Positions 25,101 to 35,970 of a stretch of 64,000 bases of DNA are shown in pieces. The notes beneath the pieces were generated by a model that was not told the DNA's origin, ran no database searches, and saw only the letters and a list, made by a program, of their open reading frames with translations. Both the position numbers and the translations under genes were made by a program. Each line of letters starts with the position of its first letter. Position 1 is the stretch's first letter. Origin of the DNA: Augochlora pura (Eukaryota; Arthropoda; Insecta; Hymenoptera; Halictidae); contig NC_135775.1 in assembly GCF_028453695.1 (NCBI RefSeq), positions 1,116,001 to 1,180,000 on the forward strand, read 5' to 3'.

Positions 25101-26262
25101 ACATGTCCAAGCCGGTGAAACCCTTATACTACGGTGCCTTTGGCTCTTATGCTCCAAGCTACGATTCCACGTTCGCCAACTTAACTAAAGAGGAAACCGA
25201 CTTGGTGTACCAGACCTATGGCGACGAAACGGCTGTACAGTATGCAGAATCGATTCTAGACTTCGCTAAAGACTGTGATTATACATTAACTATGGTAGAC
25301 GATCTGTTGGACATCTTAACGGCTGGGGATCACAGAAAGACCAAGAAGTTCCTCGAGGAGAAGCGGCGACTCAGGGAAGAGGAAGAGAAGATCAAACATC
25401 TTCTGGAGAAGCCTATGCAGGATGTTAACCGGAATATTCCAGCCATGGACAACATCAAGGTAGACATGGATCAACTGAAGACTCTCTCGGAAATAGGAAT
25501 TGATGTGAACTTCTTGGAGAACTTAGGTAATTATAGTTTGAATATCTATTCTATCTCTGGTAATTCTTGAATCATCGAATATTTATTGTACTTTTATTTG
25601 CAGAAGACGACGTGAAATTAAGCGAGGAACGCGCAGCCCTGCAGACTCGCTTGGACGATACATCTCAGATGATAGGCCGTCTAAAACAGGCTCAGCACGA
25701 TCGTTTGTCAGGCCCACCCCCAGCTCACCTATCAAATGTTCCTAAGCCGTCTGAAAACGAGGTGGCCCTGGCCGACAAGATCACGGACAACCTCACGGAA
25801 ATAGCGAAGAAACTACCACCGTCAGCAATCGCTCCTGTCGACGGTCTGCGAAGAGCGATGGGAATCGCACCTCTAGGCGGTCCCGAGCCTATGGAGGTCG
25901 AACCAATCACGCATAATCCAACAATCGTAGCTGAGAGTAATCTATTGTCGCAAACGAACAATAGTCAGGTCCCGGCGAACCTGTTATCGGCGCCGTCGCC
26001 TATTCAAAACGCGAATTTGCTCAGTCCGGCCAGCCAACAAACTCCAACGATCAGTATCGTGAATGCTAACCAAGCACCGATCCAGATACAGATCGGCCTG
26101 GCGCATAGTCAAACACCACCGTCTCTACTGAACACCGCGGAGACTTCCGCCGTTCCTGATTTAGAAACCGAGCTACGGGAATTTCTGGAGAGCGATCCCA
26201 CGTTAGGACACTCGCCCCTACACGACGATAAAACGCTCGAGGACATCCTGTCCGAGTCCTAG
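22134..26262 (+). CDS. Brd7-9: BRD7/BRD9-family bromodomain protein (SWI/SNF subunit), three exons
   Basis: Exons 22134-22179, 23829-25526 and 25604-26262 join in frame, both introns in phase 1, to give 800 residues plus TAG. The start is ATG in an ACCATGG context. The N-terminus MGSKKHKKHK matches the family's usual opening, and LKLILKVGG (about 27-36) is another family hallmark. A Lys/Arg/His-rich nuclear-type stretch spans about 83-107. The bromodomain covers about 174-273: FAWPVTD shelf at 196-202, the SIAPGY loop, acetyl-lysine-binding Asn251 in TYNQPDT, and Tyr257, equivalent to the BRD9 gatekeeper. The conserved BRD7/9 region (DUF3512 type) follows to about 570. A coiled-coil-like segment lies at about 583-617, then a Ser/Pro/Asn-rich tail and an acidic C-terminus. 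In this family the protein reads acetylated histones or proteins in PBAF (BRD7) or GBAF/ncBAF (BRD9) chromatin remodelers. Insects usually have one gene for both, so paralogue assignment is not meaningful. Family assignment is very secure; exon limits rest on consensus splice sites and frame. Confidence 0.95.
22180..23828 (+). other. Intron 1 of the BRD7/9 gene (1649 nt, phase 1)
   Basis: The donor is GAAG|GTGAGG and the acceptor is CTTTAACAG|AAGGG after a pyrimidine-rich tract. The split codon reads Glu16. The interior is AT-rich and has a short ATT/ATC microsatellite near 23500-23525. I see no further coding exon in it. Confidence 0.85.
25527..25603 (+). other. Intron 2 of the BRD7/9 gene (77 nt, phase 1)
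   Basis: The donor is TTAG|GTAATT and the acceptor is TTATTTGCAG|AAGACG, a typical short insect intron. If retained, the reading frame continues for 14 residues (GNYSLNIYSISGNS) and stops, which would give a 595-residue product. Confidence 0.88.
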
Positions 26263-26775
26263 TGTGTACCTTTTGAGATTCAGTGACTATCGATGCTATT
26301 CCCTTAACAGGGCGCATGAACATTATGTCTAAACGCTACCACCTTTTTGGCGTAACTTGTATGCTCCTTGGACATTTGTCTAGGAATAATTGCCGGTCCT
26401 TAGATCAGCGAACAAGGTCGCGTAATCTTGTTATTGTCATACAGCGTTTGTTTTTGTACGCGTATTATTTATAAAGTACGGACAACGAATGGTACACTGT
26501 ACGAAGCTTGTACAGTCCGCGTGAAATACATTTGTAATCGTAGAACGAGCGAACAACCTTCAGTGAAGTGTGCTATGAAGAAGAAAGACAACACGAGAGG
26601 GGGGATATGTTGCGTAAATGAAAGTAAAACAAGCAATTGGTACGATGTATTAATTGTTCCGTAGTTTTGGAAAATATCGGCGTGTGATTGCTACTTGAAG
26701 CGTGTACGATTACGAGTGGCATTGTAAATACATAAAGTGTATTTTTTAAATTAAAATCTTCTCGGATGTCTGAAT
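26263..26775 (+). other. 3' untranslated region of the BRD7/9 gene
   Basis: This stretch follows the TAG at 26260-26262 and runs to a probable cleavage zone about 15-25 nt after the ATTAAA at 26750. Its composition is unremarkable and no open frame resembles a protein. The exact end is inferred. Confidence 0.5.
26750..26755 (+). terminator. Probable polyadenylation signal ATTAAA
   Basis: ATTAAA lies about 490 nt after the BRD7/9 stop codon and is followed by a T/G-rich stretch (GATGTCTG, TGTGTCGTTC) suitable as a downstream element. A second ATTAAA at 26839-26844 is an alternative. Confidence 0.45.
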
Positions 26776-26789
26776 CGAATCCTGTGTCG

Positions 26790-29700
26790 TTCTCAACGAA
26801 TATATACGGTCCACGGAATTGCTCAAACCCTTGTGAATATTAAAATACGATTTCACGCGAGAACGTTAATTAAGAATATTTACATACCCGATGAAACGTC
26901 GAACAGCAATCTTCGGTCATGATTAAGTAACGATCATTCGATAATATTTTGCGGCTACTTGGAACACTCTGGAACAATTAATTAATTTATTTTAATATAC
27001 ACGGACGTAACTCGAGTTTGACAGGAGATATTCTGGTTCATTAAATTCGCTTATTGTTTCGTTAACGATGAGAATAAAAGACGTTCTATTACACGTTGTT
27101 AAAAGTGACCCATTACGATGTTTGATGACGAGAAGACCGTTTGAACTTGTAACGGTTAACATCATGGCGTCTAAATAATACCAAGATGGCGTATTCAAAA
27201 GTTCTCGTTTCAAATAATATTCGTATTACTTGCATTGAATATGCAGGAGAGAAAGAGTTGAGTACGAGACGAGCAACATTGTTATCGTTTAGCAATTATA
27301 TTTTCTGTAGTTTCAAGCAAGTTGATGGTCAAAGAGATGGCAAAATTTGAATGATATTTGGCTGACGTGCCAGCAACATTAGGCTAAGACCCGGCCGCGA
27401 ATATCAATCGAGATTTTTCGGAAAATCAATGTTCCCAGTAGTTGCAAACAATATCATCTTACCACGTGGACATAAACTTTCGGTGGAGTCATCGTTTGCG
27501 TTAAATGATTGCGTTTTTACCACAAAATCTTCAATTTTCTATCGGAGTGGTACGGGGCTTGCTGCGAACAGGAGCGCGAAATCAGTTCCGAAAGTGGCCG
27601 CAAGATGGCGACATCGATTCTATCCAGCAAATTCAAACACCTCTCCCTCCCTAATTTTTTCCAATTAACAAAAGAACTTTATGCTAAGACGATCTGTGCT
27701 AAATGGTGTTGAATTGTTAGACGATTATTTAAGAAAAAGAAACAAAGAATCCTCACAATCATCGTCGGACAAATTTCGGAAAAAATTAACGTAAGCATTA
27801 ATTTTGTACATATATAATTTTCTTAATAAAATAAATGGATTTCTCTATCTTGAACATGCCATTATTTCAACGTTAACAACATTTGTAGGATACTTTATTA
27901 TTTAAAAATAAAAGTCTATACGGATAATCAGTTCATACTTATTAGAAAGTAAGAAATAAATCCAGTTGAATGGACGCTGCGTTTACTCGGTTAAAAAATT
28001 AACTGGAAAATTTCCACGATGCAGTTCTCTTTAATTTATATCCACCATAGAACCGCAAAGAATCGTTACGACTAACTAGCAGAATAGTTCTTTGCAATTA
28101 CACGGTCCGCGAGGAAGTTTTTCAAGGGCGCAATTAAAGTTCTTCGACGCGACTACGGTCGCACGAATTTCACTTGAAAATCTCTCGACGATTTCAGCGA
28201 TACGCTATAAATAAAATACTATCTATTATTTATAATATATAAAATACGAAGCACGATATCATTTAGAAAATTTACTGTTCATCTACACGTTTGCGGACGA
28301 TTTAAAAATTTCATGGGGTAGCCAGCAATCCCACGGGATCGTTCCAGGGTAAACATTGAATTTAACACGTCGATAATTACACAGATAAATTAAATATTTG
28401 TATGAAACGAACCACATCCGTTTATCGAACGTGAACCGAAGCCGGAAGCTTTGCTCAATAAAATACACGACGGAATACAATTCGTGCGGTTTCCATTAAT
28501 CATCCATTGTTCGAATAAAACGACGTCCCTGACGATACATGCCGGACAACGAATAACGGATCAAAGATGACTCGTGCAACACGGATAATAAATGATGAAA
28601 CGTAGCCCGGCGAACGACCCGGCAACGAGAAACGCGGTCCGCGAAAATCGCGAACGGGCTGCCTTACATAACGCGAACTGCCCCGTTGCATTGTTTATGC
28701 AAACGCGTCGCGCGATTCGATGGCGCACCTCGTAACGCGGTATATTCGCAGGGGTTGCGCGTAGGTATTCGTAGGAATCGCGGGAACTTGCCGATAATAG
28801 GATTAGGGGCAGTAAAGCGTCGGCTAATTTCGAAATTCCGCGAGTCCCGTACACGCCGGGATAAGTGTGATTCACTGTAATTACGTCATTATAACTAAAC
28901 AGACATGTTCGAGCGCGGGGTAGAACGGAAAACTCGATTACGGCGCCCCGGCCGTTTACGGCGGCTCGGATCTACCCGCCATTAGCATGGCCCGCTAATT
29001 ATTCCATTAGCGTGCCGCGGCGCGGCGAGGCGTCCGCGCGAATGAAAAAATTCCCAGGATCATCTGGATGCCCGCAACAAAGCTATTAAACGGGGCCATT
29101 ATGATCCGTTCATTCTGTTCTTTCCCCTCGCGCCGTTCGCTTTTCCCGGTTATTCTATTCGCCGGCGAGCATTGTGTATCGGTTTCGGTGTCCGCGGTGC
29201 GCGAGAAACGACAATACGGTTGTTTCTGATCATCGAACCGAAGTGTCGGACAATAGCTTCCACCGGGTCGTCGATTTTCGGCAAGATTATCTTGCCGTTG
29301 AAAGCAGCACCGCATACATTTCTCCACCCCAAATTGCTCAAACAACAATTTCCAATTCTTTCGACGCTTTTACATTTTTCATCCCTCTCGGCATGATCAC
29401 AAATGCACGCGGTACGTTCGGCGTCACTTTTATCGGAAAACAGCCAACGATCGCATAAAAGCGACCCCGTGATTGCGAAGGCAGAGCCTGGAAACGTATT
29501 TCCGCGATTTCGAACGGTTGCAGGAATTACGGGGGACGACTCCGCGTCGGTGGTGAAAAAGCGTGCACCGGAGACGGGGCACCTTTGTCAATTTTTTTGC
29601 AGCCGGTCCCGCCTCTCTTCCCCTCCCCCCTACCCCCCGCCGTCGATGAAAGAATAACGATCGCTAAATTCCCCGTCGATTAAATTTCGCCGCGGCGTCG

Positions 29701-30333
29701 CGCCGTAAATAAAACAACCCGATAACGAGGCGCGCCGCCTTTCCCGAGGATTTAATTTAATCCGGTCGGTGGGCAGGCAATCTTGCGGAGAGCTACCCCG
29801 TTCGGGTCCACGAGACCCGTGGATCACGGTGCTCGATAACCGTCGCCGCGTCGCGATTCCCATTCGAACGGGTCTTCTCGTTCGAGCGCGGGGGTGGAAC
29901 CGACCGGCAATAATTATCGGGGGCGGACGCTCGGTCGCGGAGCCGAAAAGCTCCGCCGCGTCGCGACTGCGACCAGAGGCCGTCTGCGTTCTGACAGGTT
30001 AATTAAGCGACGATCCCGTTCTTTCGGGGCCACACGGACAGCCTGGAAATGGCGCTCGCTCGAGAATGGCGGAACCTCGTTATGGCGGACGCGGGCCGAG
30101 CAATTATCATGCCTCGATGTCTAAGCAAGATACCCGACGGTTTTTTACCTCGATGGTACTTGTCTTTGCCCGTGGAATGCGATGCTCGACGCTTTAACCC
30201 TTTGGAAAAATATTGTTGCAAATATGGCTGTCAATCGCGTCTATTAAATCGTAATATTTAATTTCGATAATAAAATCGTAATATCTATTTAAATCTCGAA
30301 AATCTGGGAATGGAAAAATCATCGCGTGACGTC
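26790..30333. other. Non-coding DNA downstream of BRD7/9
   Basis: 26800-28560 is AT-rich and 28570-30180 is GC-rich. I see no coding exon, tRNA or transposon apart from a TTAACCCTTTGG end at 30194 next to the assembly gap. Short frames are compositional. Confidence 0.45.
30194..30333 (+). mobile_element. Left end of a TTAA MITE interrupted by the assembly gap
   Basis: TTAA at 30194-30197 is followed by CCCTTTGGAAAAATATTG. The sequence runs into the 100-N gap at 30334, so the partner end is not visible. Confidence 0.4.
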
Positions 30334-30433
30334 NNNNNNNNNNNNNNNNNNNNNNNNNNNNNNNNNNNNNNNNNNNNNNNNNNNNNNNNNNNNNNNNNNN
30401 NNNNNNNNNNNNNNNNNNNNNNNNNNNNNNNNN
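30334..30433. other. Assembly gap, exactly 100 N
   Basis: 100 consecutive N, a conventional placeholder for a gap of unknown size. TTAA repeat ends lie on both sides (30194 and 30581). Confidence 0.99.
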
Positions 30434-30580
30434 AGTGAAAGAAATATTACGCCGCGTGGCCAGGAAAAATGGACAGCCATCGGTAGACATTGTAGAACTG
30501 GATTTTTTTCTTCACGCGGCGCACAATGATTCGCGCGTGTCGTTTGATGCAACTTTTTCCTTTGCTAAAATGACGCATCG

Positions 30581-30680
30581 TTAACCCTTTCGCTACGGCA
30601 GACTTTACCACGATTATTATATTTATGAGAAAGTATATTAAAATATTCAAAATACCGAATTATATTACATTAAATCAATA
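30581..30680 (+). mobile_element. Left end of a TTAA MITE (CCCTTTCGCTACGG type)
   Basis: TTAA at 30581-30584 is followed by CCCTTTCGCTACGGCAG and then AT-rich sequence. CGTAGCGAAAGGGTTAA at 46586-46602 is the same terminal sequence in inverse orientation. No partner is identified here. Confidence 0.45.
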
Positions 30681-31242
30681 TTGCTTGAAGCGAGCCTTAA
30701 AGCCTCGTTTACGATATTCGATAATCGAATAACACCGATCCGGTGTTCGCGGCGCGAAAAGCGTCGAACGGAGAGATCGGACGTACAAATTCGCGGGGCT
30801 CCGCGGGAGACGGGCCCCCTAATTGCGATAAACGGTTTTCCGAGGGCGGCCGGAAGCCTCGCCGGCTCACCGCCGGTAATATTTTACCGAAGCAGCAGGT
30901 GTATCGAGCCGCGTGCCCGGATTTGATGGAACGCGATAATCCCCGGCGGATTTCGGAGGAAAAAGGGGCCGCGTTGTTCCCGTGATTTCGCTGCTCGGAA
31001 ACCAATTCGCGGGGGGGATCCGACGGAAAAACGGGACCGATCGACCGCCCGCATCGATCTCCGCCTGTGAAGGGATCGAGACCGACGGGAATTTTTTTTA
31101 TCGGCCGGCCACGTCGACAAATTTTAACGAAAAATTCGCGGAATTAACGGAGAACGCGGTAACAGCCGTCGCGGCGGAGCGTTGCTTCGCTCGTCGAATT
31201 TGATTGAAAATTCCTCGGAGGAGGGGAAGAGGCCTCGTTCAA

Positions 31243-31646
31243 CCCTTTCGATACAGGTGTCGACTATAATTGAAGACTGCGCGATTTAATAATTTCCATA
31301 TATTTATACTATGTGATATAATTAGCACAATATTATATAATAAAATATAATTTGCGCAATACTGTATAATATAATATAATTTTCACAATACTGTATAATA
31401 TAATATAATTTTCACAATACTGTATAATATAATATAATATAATATAATATAATACAATATAATATAATATAATACAATATAATATAATATAATTTTCACA
31501 ATACTATACAATATAATATAATTAACACAATCCTATATAATATAATATAATTTGCAAAATCCTACATAATATAACATAAGACCACAAATAACCCGTAGTT
31601 CTACGGCATATTACTGCAACGCTCACCGGCTATCGTCACGAAAGGG
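31243..31646. mobile_element. TTAA-type MITE with an internal minisatellite
   Basis: The left end CCCTTTCGATACAGG at 31243 is preceded by TCAA, and the right end GTCACGAAAGGG is followed by TTAA at 31647-31650. The 404-bp interior carries the 29-bp AT-rich array at 31323-31580. There is no coding sequence. Confidence 0.55.
31323..31580. repeat. 29-bp AT-rich minisatellite
   Basis: The unit is about TTTTCACAATACTGTATAAT plus ATAATATAA. Clear copies start at 31380 and 31409. Flanking units vary (TTTGCGCAATAC, ATTAACACAATCC, TTTGCAAAATCC), and a TATAATATAA expansion lies near 31425-31490. Confidence 0.8.
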
Positions 31647-33328
31647 TTAAAGAGAGAGATTTTCGGTGTATCTATCGATTCGAGCGATTGAGCCGCAGAG
31701 CGATAAAGAAACAGTTTCGCGCGACGTTCGAACAAAAAGCGGCGGGCGGCGGTCGGTTGTTTCGAGTGTTTCCGTCGGTGTTTTTCCTCGCTGCGGCGGC
31801 GGCGGCAGCGGAAGAATAAAAAGTAGATTCCCTTGGAAAATCCGGGCGATTCGTTTTCCTTGGCGATTGATTTAGTCACCGGTGCGCGCGGATTTAATCC
31901 GGCGTCGTCGCGCGACGTCGCCGGAATAACGAGCACCGTAGACAATTTTCTTTTCCCCGGGAATCTCGTTTATACCGGGGTGGTATTACCTATAAACATT
32001 GCTCGGGGGATCCGCAAATATTGCTCTTTTACCGGCTGCCACGACAATGCTTCTCCCCTTCTTAATTGCGCGAGATCAAAGCCGCGATCTGAAAATGAAT
32101 TCGCGGAACGGGCGTGTCGCAGCGATAAACAACGCGTTCGAGGCTGTCGAATAATTGCTGCATAATAAATTGTAATACATTTCTTGTGAATCGTTTTATA
32201 AAATTAAAAATGTCCAAAATATACTGCACGCTTAATTCTAGTAATTTATATTAAGTAATTAATTTCTTTTTAAATATAATATTCTTTTTAAATATAAATA
32301 TTCGTTTACTTTTCGATAACTCAGCAATCCTTTGCATTTACTATAATTAACAACGATAAGTAAAAAAAGCGGATTGGAATATTTATTTTGGACGACGTTC
32401 AATCATTTTTATCGCCCCCGTTTCCTTTCGATCCGCCATCTCGCGTTGCAATCCTTATCTCGGATTCCTAATTAACGAGCCCCAAAAATACGCGATCCCG
32501 CAATCAAGAAGACATCGGTGCATTACGGCCGCGATTGCTCGGCGAAATTGGCCGCCGCCGCCGCGTTCGACGTGCACGAGATTGGAAAGATCCGCGGCGG
32601 TCTCCTCTTTCCATTATTCATTATAATTATCGATACGACCCAGAATCGAATCCGGTGAATTGCCGTCGCGACGGCGCTCGAAATAAACCGGCGCGTATTA
32701 AGGAGAGAGAAGCGGCCCCCGATTAATCGGCCGTGTGTGTTCGTTTCTGGCGTGCGAGAGACGTCGATCGCATTTCCACCGGTGGTGGTGTTTGCGCGGC
32801 CCAGGCCGCCGTTGTCCGCTTCGCGAGCGATACAGGAGGGAGCCCAGGTCGAACAAAACAAAGAGGCGATAGCCGGTATCAGGTGTGTTTAACCGGACCT
32901 TTCAAAAATATTCCCTCCGGACATTTTATGCAAGGGAGAACATTTTTCGATAAAACAAAGCCAATGTTATATAACATACAAATGCGATATAATATTATAG
33001 AAATAAAATAGCTTGACAGAAAATAGCCCAGCGTTGCGAGACAGTTTCAGAAAGACACCGGAAGAGCTAAACGAGAGATCCTCGGCTCTGGAGGGTCGCT
33101 CGAATCCGTATCAAAGCACAACAGGACAATAAAGACAGATTCGAATAGGCTGTAGGAGGCGACTCGCGGCGCGAGGCGTAAGCTCGAGGAGATTGTCTTC
33201 GGCGTCGTTTCCAGGGATTATCGAAAATCCAGTCGCCAGACGAGCTCCCCCTTTTTTCTCCCCACCCGCCCCGCCCCGTGAAGGGACGGTAATCTTCGGG
33301 AACACTTTTCCTCTCGCGGCACGCTGCG

Positions 33329-33504
33329 ATAGATCCTAGCAATATAGATCCTAGCAATTTAGATCCTAGCAACATAGATCCTAGCAATATAGATCCTAGC
33401 AATATAGATCCTAGCAATATAGATCCTAGCAATATAGATCCTAGCAATATAGATCCTAGCAACATAGATCCTAGCAATATAGATCCTAGCAACATAGATC
33501 CTAG
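33329..33504. repeat. 15-bp tandem repeat, about 11.7 copies
   Basis: The unit ATAGATCCTAGCAAT varies only at positions 13-15 and the next base (AAT, AAC, ATT), so the array is young. Because 15 is a multiple of three, minus-strand frames read as LLGSI or YIARI repeats. These are artefacts of the array, not a protein. Confidence 0.95.
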
Positions 33505-34187
33505 TCTCGGTTACCAGATCGCGCCGATCCACTCGAAACGATCGTATCTCCAAAAGACACTAAAAAAGTTCGAATACCTTCTAAAAATCAACGACCTTTT
33601 ACAAAGTAAAAAGAACATCGATTTCTCGATGTTATTCCACTTTCCGAGCCGCTGTGCACCGGCCCGAAAATTCGTGGGGCGCAATCAGGCCGCGACGGAA
33701 GCCGTGAAAGAGGATCCCCGCCCGATCGGGAATATTAAAAGTTTCCGTCGGCGAGCCGTAAATTAGTGGCTGCCGGCTCCGGCTCTCCCTGGGAACGTCG
33801 GAGCGGAATGCAGCGCGAACAAAGGGGTGGGGAACCGGGGCCCCGATGAAAACCGAAAAACCGAAAAAACCAACGCATCCCGTCGGCGGCTCGCGCCTCG
33901 CCTCGCCTCGCCTCGGCGGAAGAGACTGTTGCGCCGCCGGTGAACCCGGGCTATTCAAGACAACGAAATGCAATATTCGGCCGCTAGTTTCCGCCACCCA
34001 CGAGCTCCCTTTGTTGCGGAGTACCGCCCGCGGAATATCTCGCCGTTTCGTTGCGTTTCGTTGTCCGCGGAATCGCGATCCGCGTCGGCGGAATCTCGCG
34101 GCCATCCGCGCGACACTGACCCACATATCTCGTCGACTTCTGGTCAATTGAAGCTTTAAAAATTAATATATTATATTTACTTATTAA

Positions 34188-34313
34188 TTATATATTATAT
34201 TTAATTATATATTACGTGATTTATTTATCAATTAATGTTCCCCCGGGTTTACAAAGAAGACCCGGGGGTTATGTCAGGTTATGTATTATATATTATATTT
34301 AATTATATATTAT
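34188..34313. repeat. GC hairpin between direct AT-rich repeats
   Basis: CCCCCGGGT (34240-34248) and ACCCGGGGG (34260-34268) form a perfect 9-bp stem with an 11-nt loop. Direct copies of ATATTATATTTAATTATATA flank it on both sides, near 34190-34213 and 34288-34313. This looks like a small insertion or a local duplication. Confidence 0.6.
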
Positions 34314-34848
34314 ATTTATTTATTAATCATCCCTCCGCTATGCAGCGATTCCGCATCGGAAATGAAGGTGTCCGTCGCGAGGACGGAAAAAAGTCGGAGG
34401 AGGGAGCGGGGAGGGGGTTCCTTTGCCGGGATCACAGAAGCCCGGCCGGAAGTAATTATCGGAGCGTGTTACGGCGCGGACACCATAAAAGATTGATCGC
34501 CGCTCGTCTCGTTCTCGCCCCGAACGGGACGACGACGCGGCTATCAATCATAATCCCTATGTTACGGCCCACTGAAACCAGACTCTTTACGACTGGAGGT
34601 GCCCGGACACGGGCCGCCGATCCCCTCGGCAACGCTCTTCGAAACGCGAAACACGTGGCTCTCGCGTAGGCCCGTGTTCCGGCGTGTAGGAAATTAGGGC
34701 GGAGATTTTACGAGGCCGGCGATCGCGTTTTGAAAGCTGTCTGAGTCGTTGGAACCCTTTTTCTTCGTGTACAATGTCTTTATTTGGCGGTGACAATTCT
34801 GCAATCGACATAACTTCGGTTAGATTAGGCTGCTACTCGTCGTTCCTC

Positions 34849-35063
34849 TTAACCCTTTCCCGCACCATTCTCTTTGAAGCTTCAATAATTTTTTAGAAGA
34901 GAAAGGAATTTTATATTTATCTTGCTTTTGTGATTACTTAAATTTAAATATTGCACTTAAAGTGGAATAAAATTGAATAGACCAAACTGCGATAAATTCA
35001 CTCAAGTGCAATATTTAAATTTAAGTAACTATAAAAACAAAATAAATATAAAATTCCTTTTTC
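34849..35063 (+). mobile_element. TTAA repeat end followed by a long hairpin
   Basis: TTAA at 34849-34852 and CCCTTTCCCGCACC precede the inverted repeat at 34901-35062. No GGGTTAA end follows, so the relation between the end and the hairpin is uncertain. Confidence 0.35.
34901..35062. repeat. Inverted repeat with two arms of about 64 bp
   Basis: The left arm 34901-34964 and right arm 34999-35062 are reverse complements with only about six mismatches, for example ATTACTTAAATTTAAATATT in the left arm and its complement in the right. The spacer is 34 nt. A transcript would fold into a long near-perfect hairpin. Confidence 0.85.
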
Positions 35064-35500
35064 TTTTAAATTTAGCTTTTACTTTACTCTACTCGATTTT
35101 ATTTTATTTCCATTTAGCTTTTATTTAATTCTATTCTATGATCTTTAAAGATATCTAACATTTAAAAAAATACCTAACTAATTGTCCAACAACGGATAAC
35201 AAATTATTGGTTATCGACGCCGAATTTATAGACTGCCGGTGTTAACGTTGTTCAAAGGAACATGAAAGCACGCCGCAGGGGCGGAACGTTCCGTTTAGCG
35301 AGCGAAACGCGCGCGCGTAAACAAGGCGACCACAATTTCCTGTTCTGCCGTAACGAGAATATGATTGCTCGCTTTATGGCTGCTTCCCGACTGCCAGCTA
35401 TTCGCGAGGAAAGAAATGCCGCTCTTACTCCGGAGGAGCATCCCGCATTCCTTACAACGCTTTCACCTCGGCGAACCCATTCGAGTCTTCCGCGAACGCA

Positions 35501-35535
35501 CCCTCTCTCCCTCTCTCCCTCTCTCTCGCTCTCTG
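35501..35535. repeat. CCCTCTCT microsatellite
   Basis: CT-rich run with a CCCTCTCT period and one CG interruption. Confidence 0.85.
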
Positions 35536-35696
35536 CAACCCTCTTTCTTTCATTAGCCTGATTGGACGGGTCCGCCATCAAACTTTATTATCCGAACTTT
35601 TATCGGTTTGCGCGACCGTTCGCTTTTATATTCGCGTGAAATATTCAGGAGCACAATCGTCCTGTTGCTCTAATTAAATTTACACGTCGCGTTTAA

Positions 35697-35970
35697 CCCT
35701 TTACGCTACAACAACGAGACGGACTCGAGATAAAAATTTCATGCGAATATAAATATTGTTTACTTCTTCTAATCCTTGTTATTTTAATTCTAATTGTTCC
35801 TATCGAACTTGAATTATTTTGTTATTAAAATCTTTTGTAATTAAAATCTATTTGTTATTAAAATCTTTTGTAATTAAAAGGAAGCGAATAAAGACGATAG
35901 AAGAAATAAAAATTATCTGGAATTATTAAAGCAAATATTAAGGGCAAATAGGGAGTCGTAGGGCAAAGGG
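35697..35970. mobile_element. TTAA-type MITE, 274 bp
   Basis: TTAA at 35693-35696 is followed by CCCTTTACGCTACAAC. The right end GTCGTAGGGCAAAGGG is followed by TCAA at 35971. The left end also carries AACGAGACGGACTCG, shared with 18363 and related to the palindromes at 43133-43474. The interior is AT-rich with a duplicated TGTTATTAAAATCTTTTG and no coding sequence. Confidence 0.6.

Noticed and set aside
33067..33495. Minus-strand frame with LLGSI repeats
   Set aside because: Produced by the 15-bp tandem array; the neighbouring frame reads equally openly as YIARI repeats.
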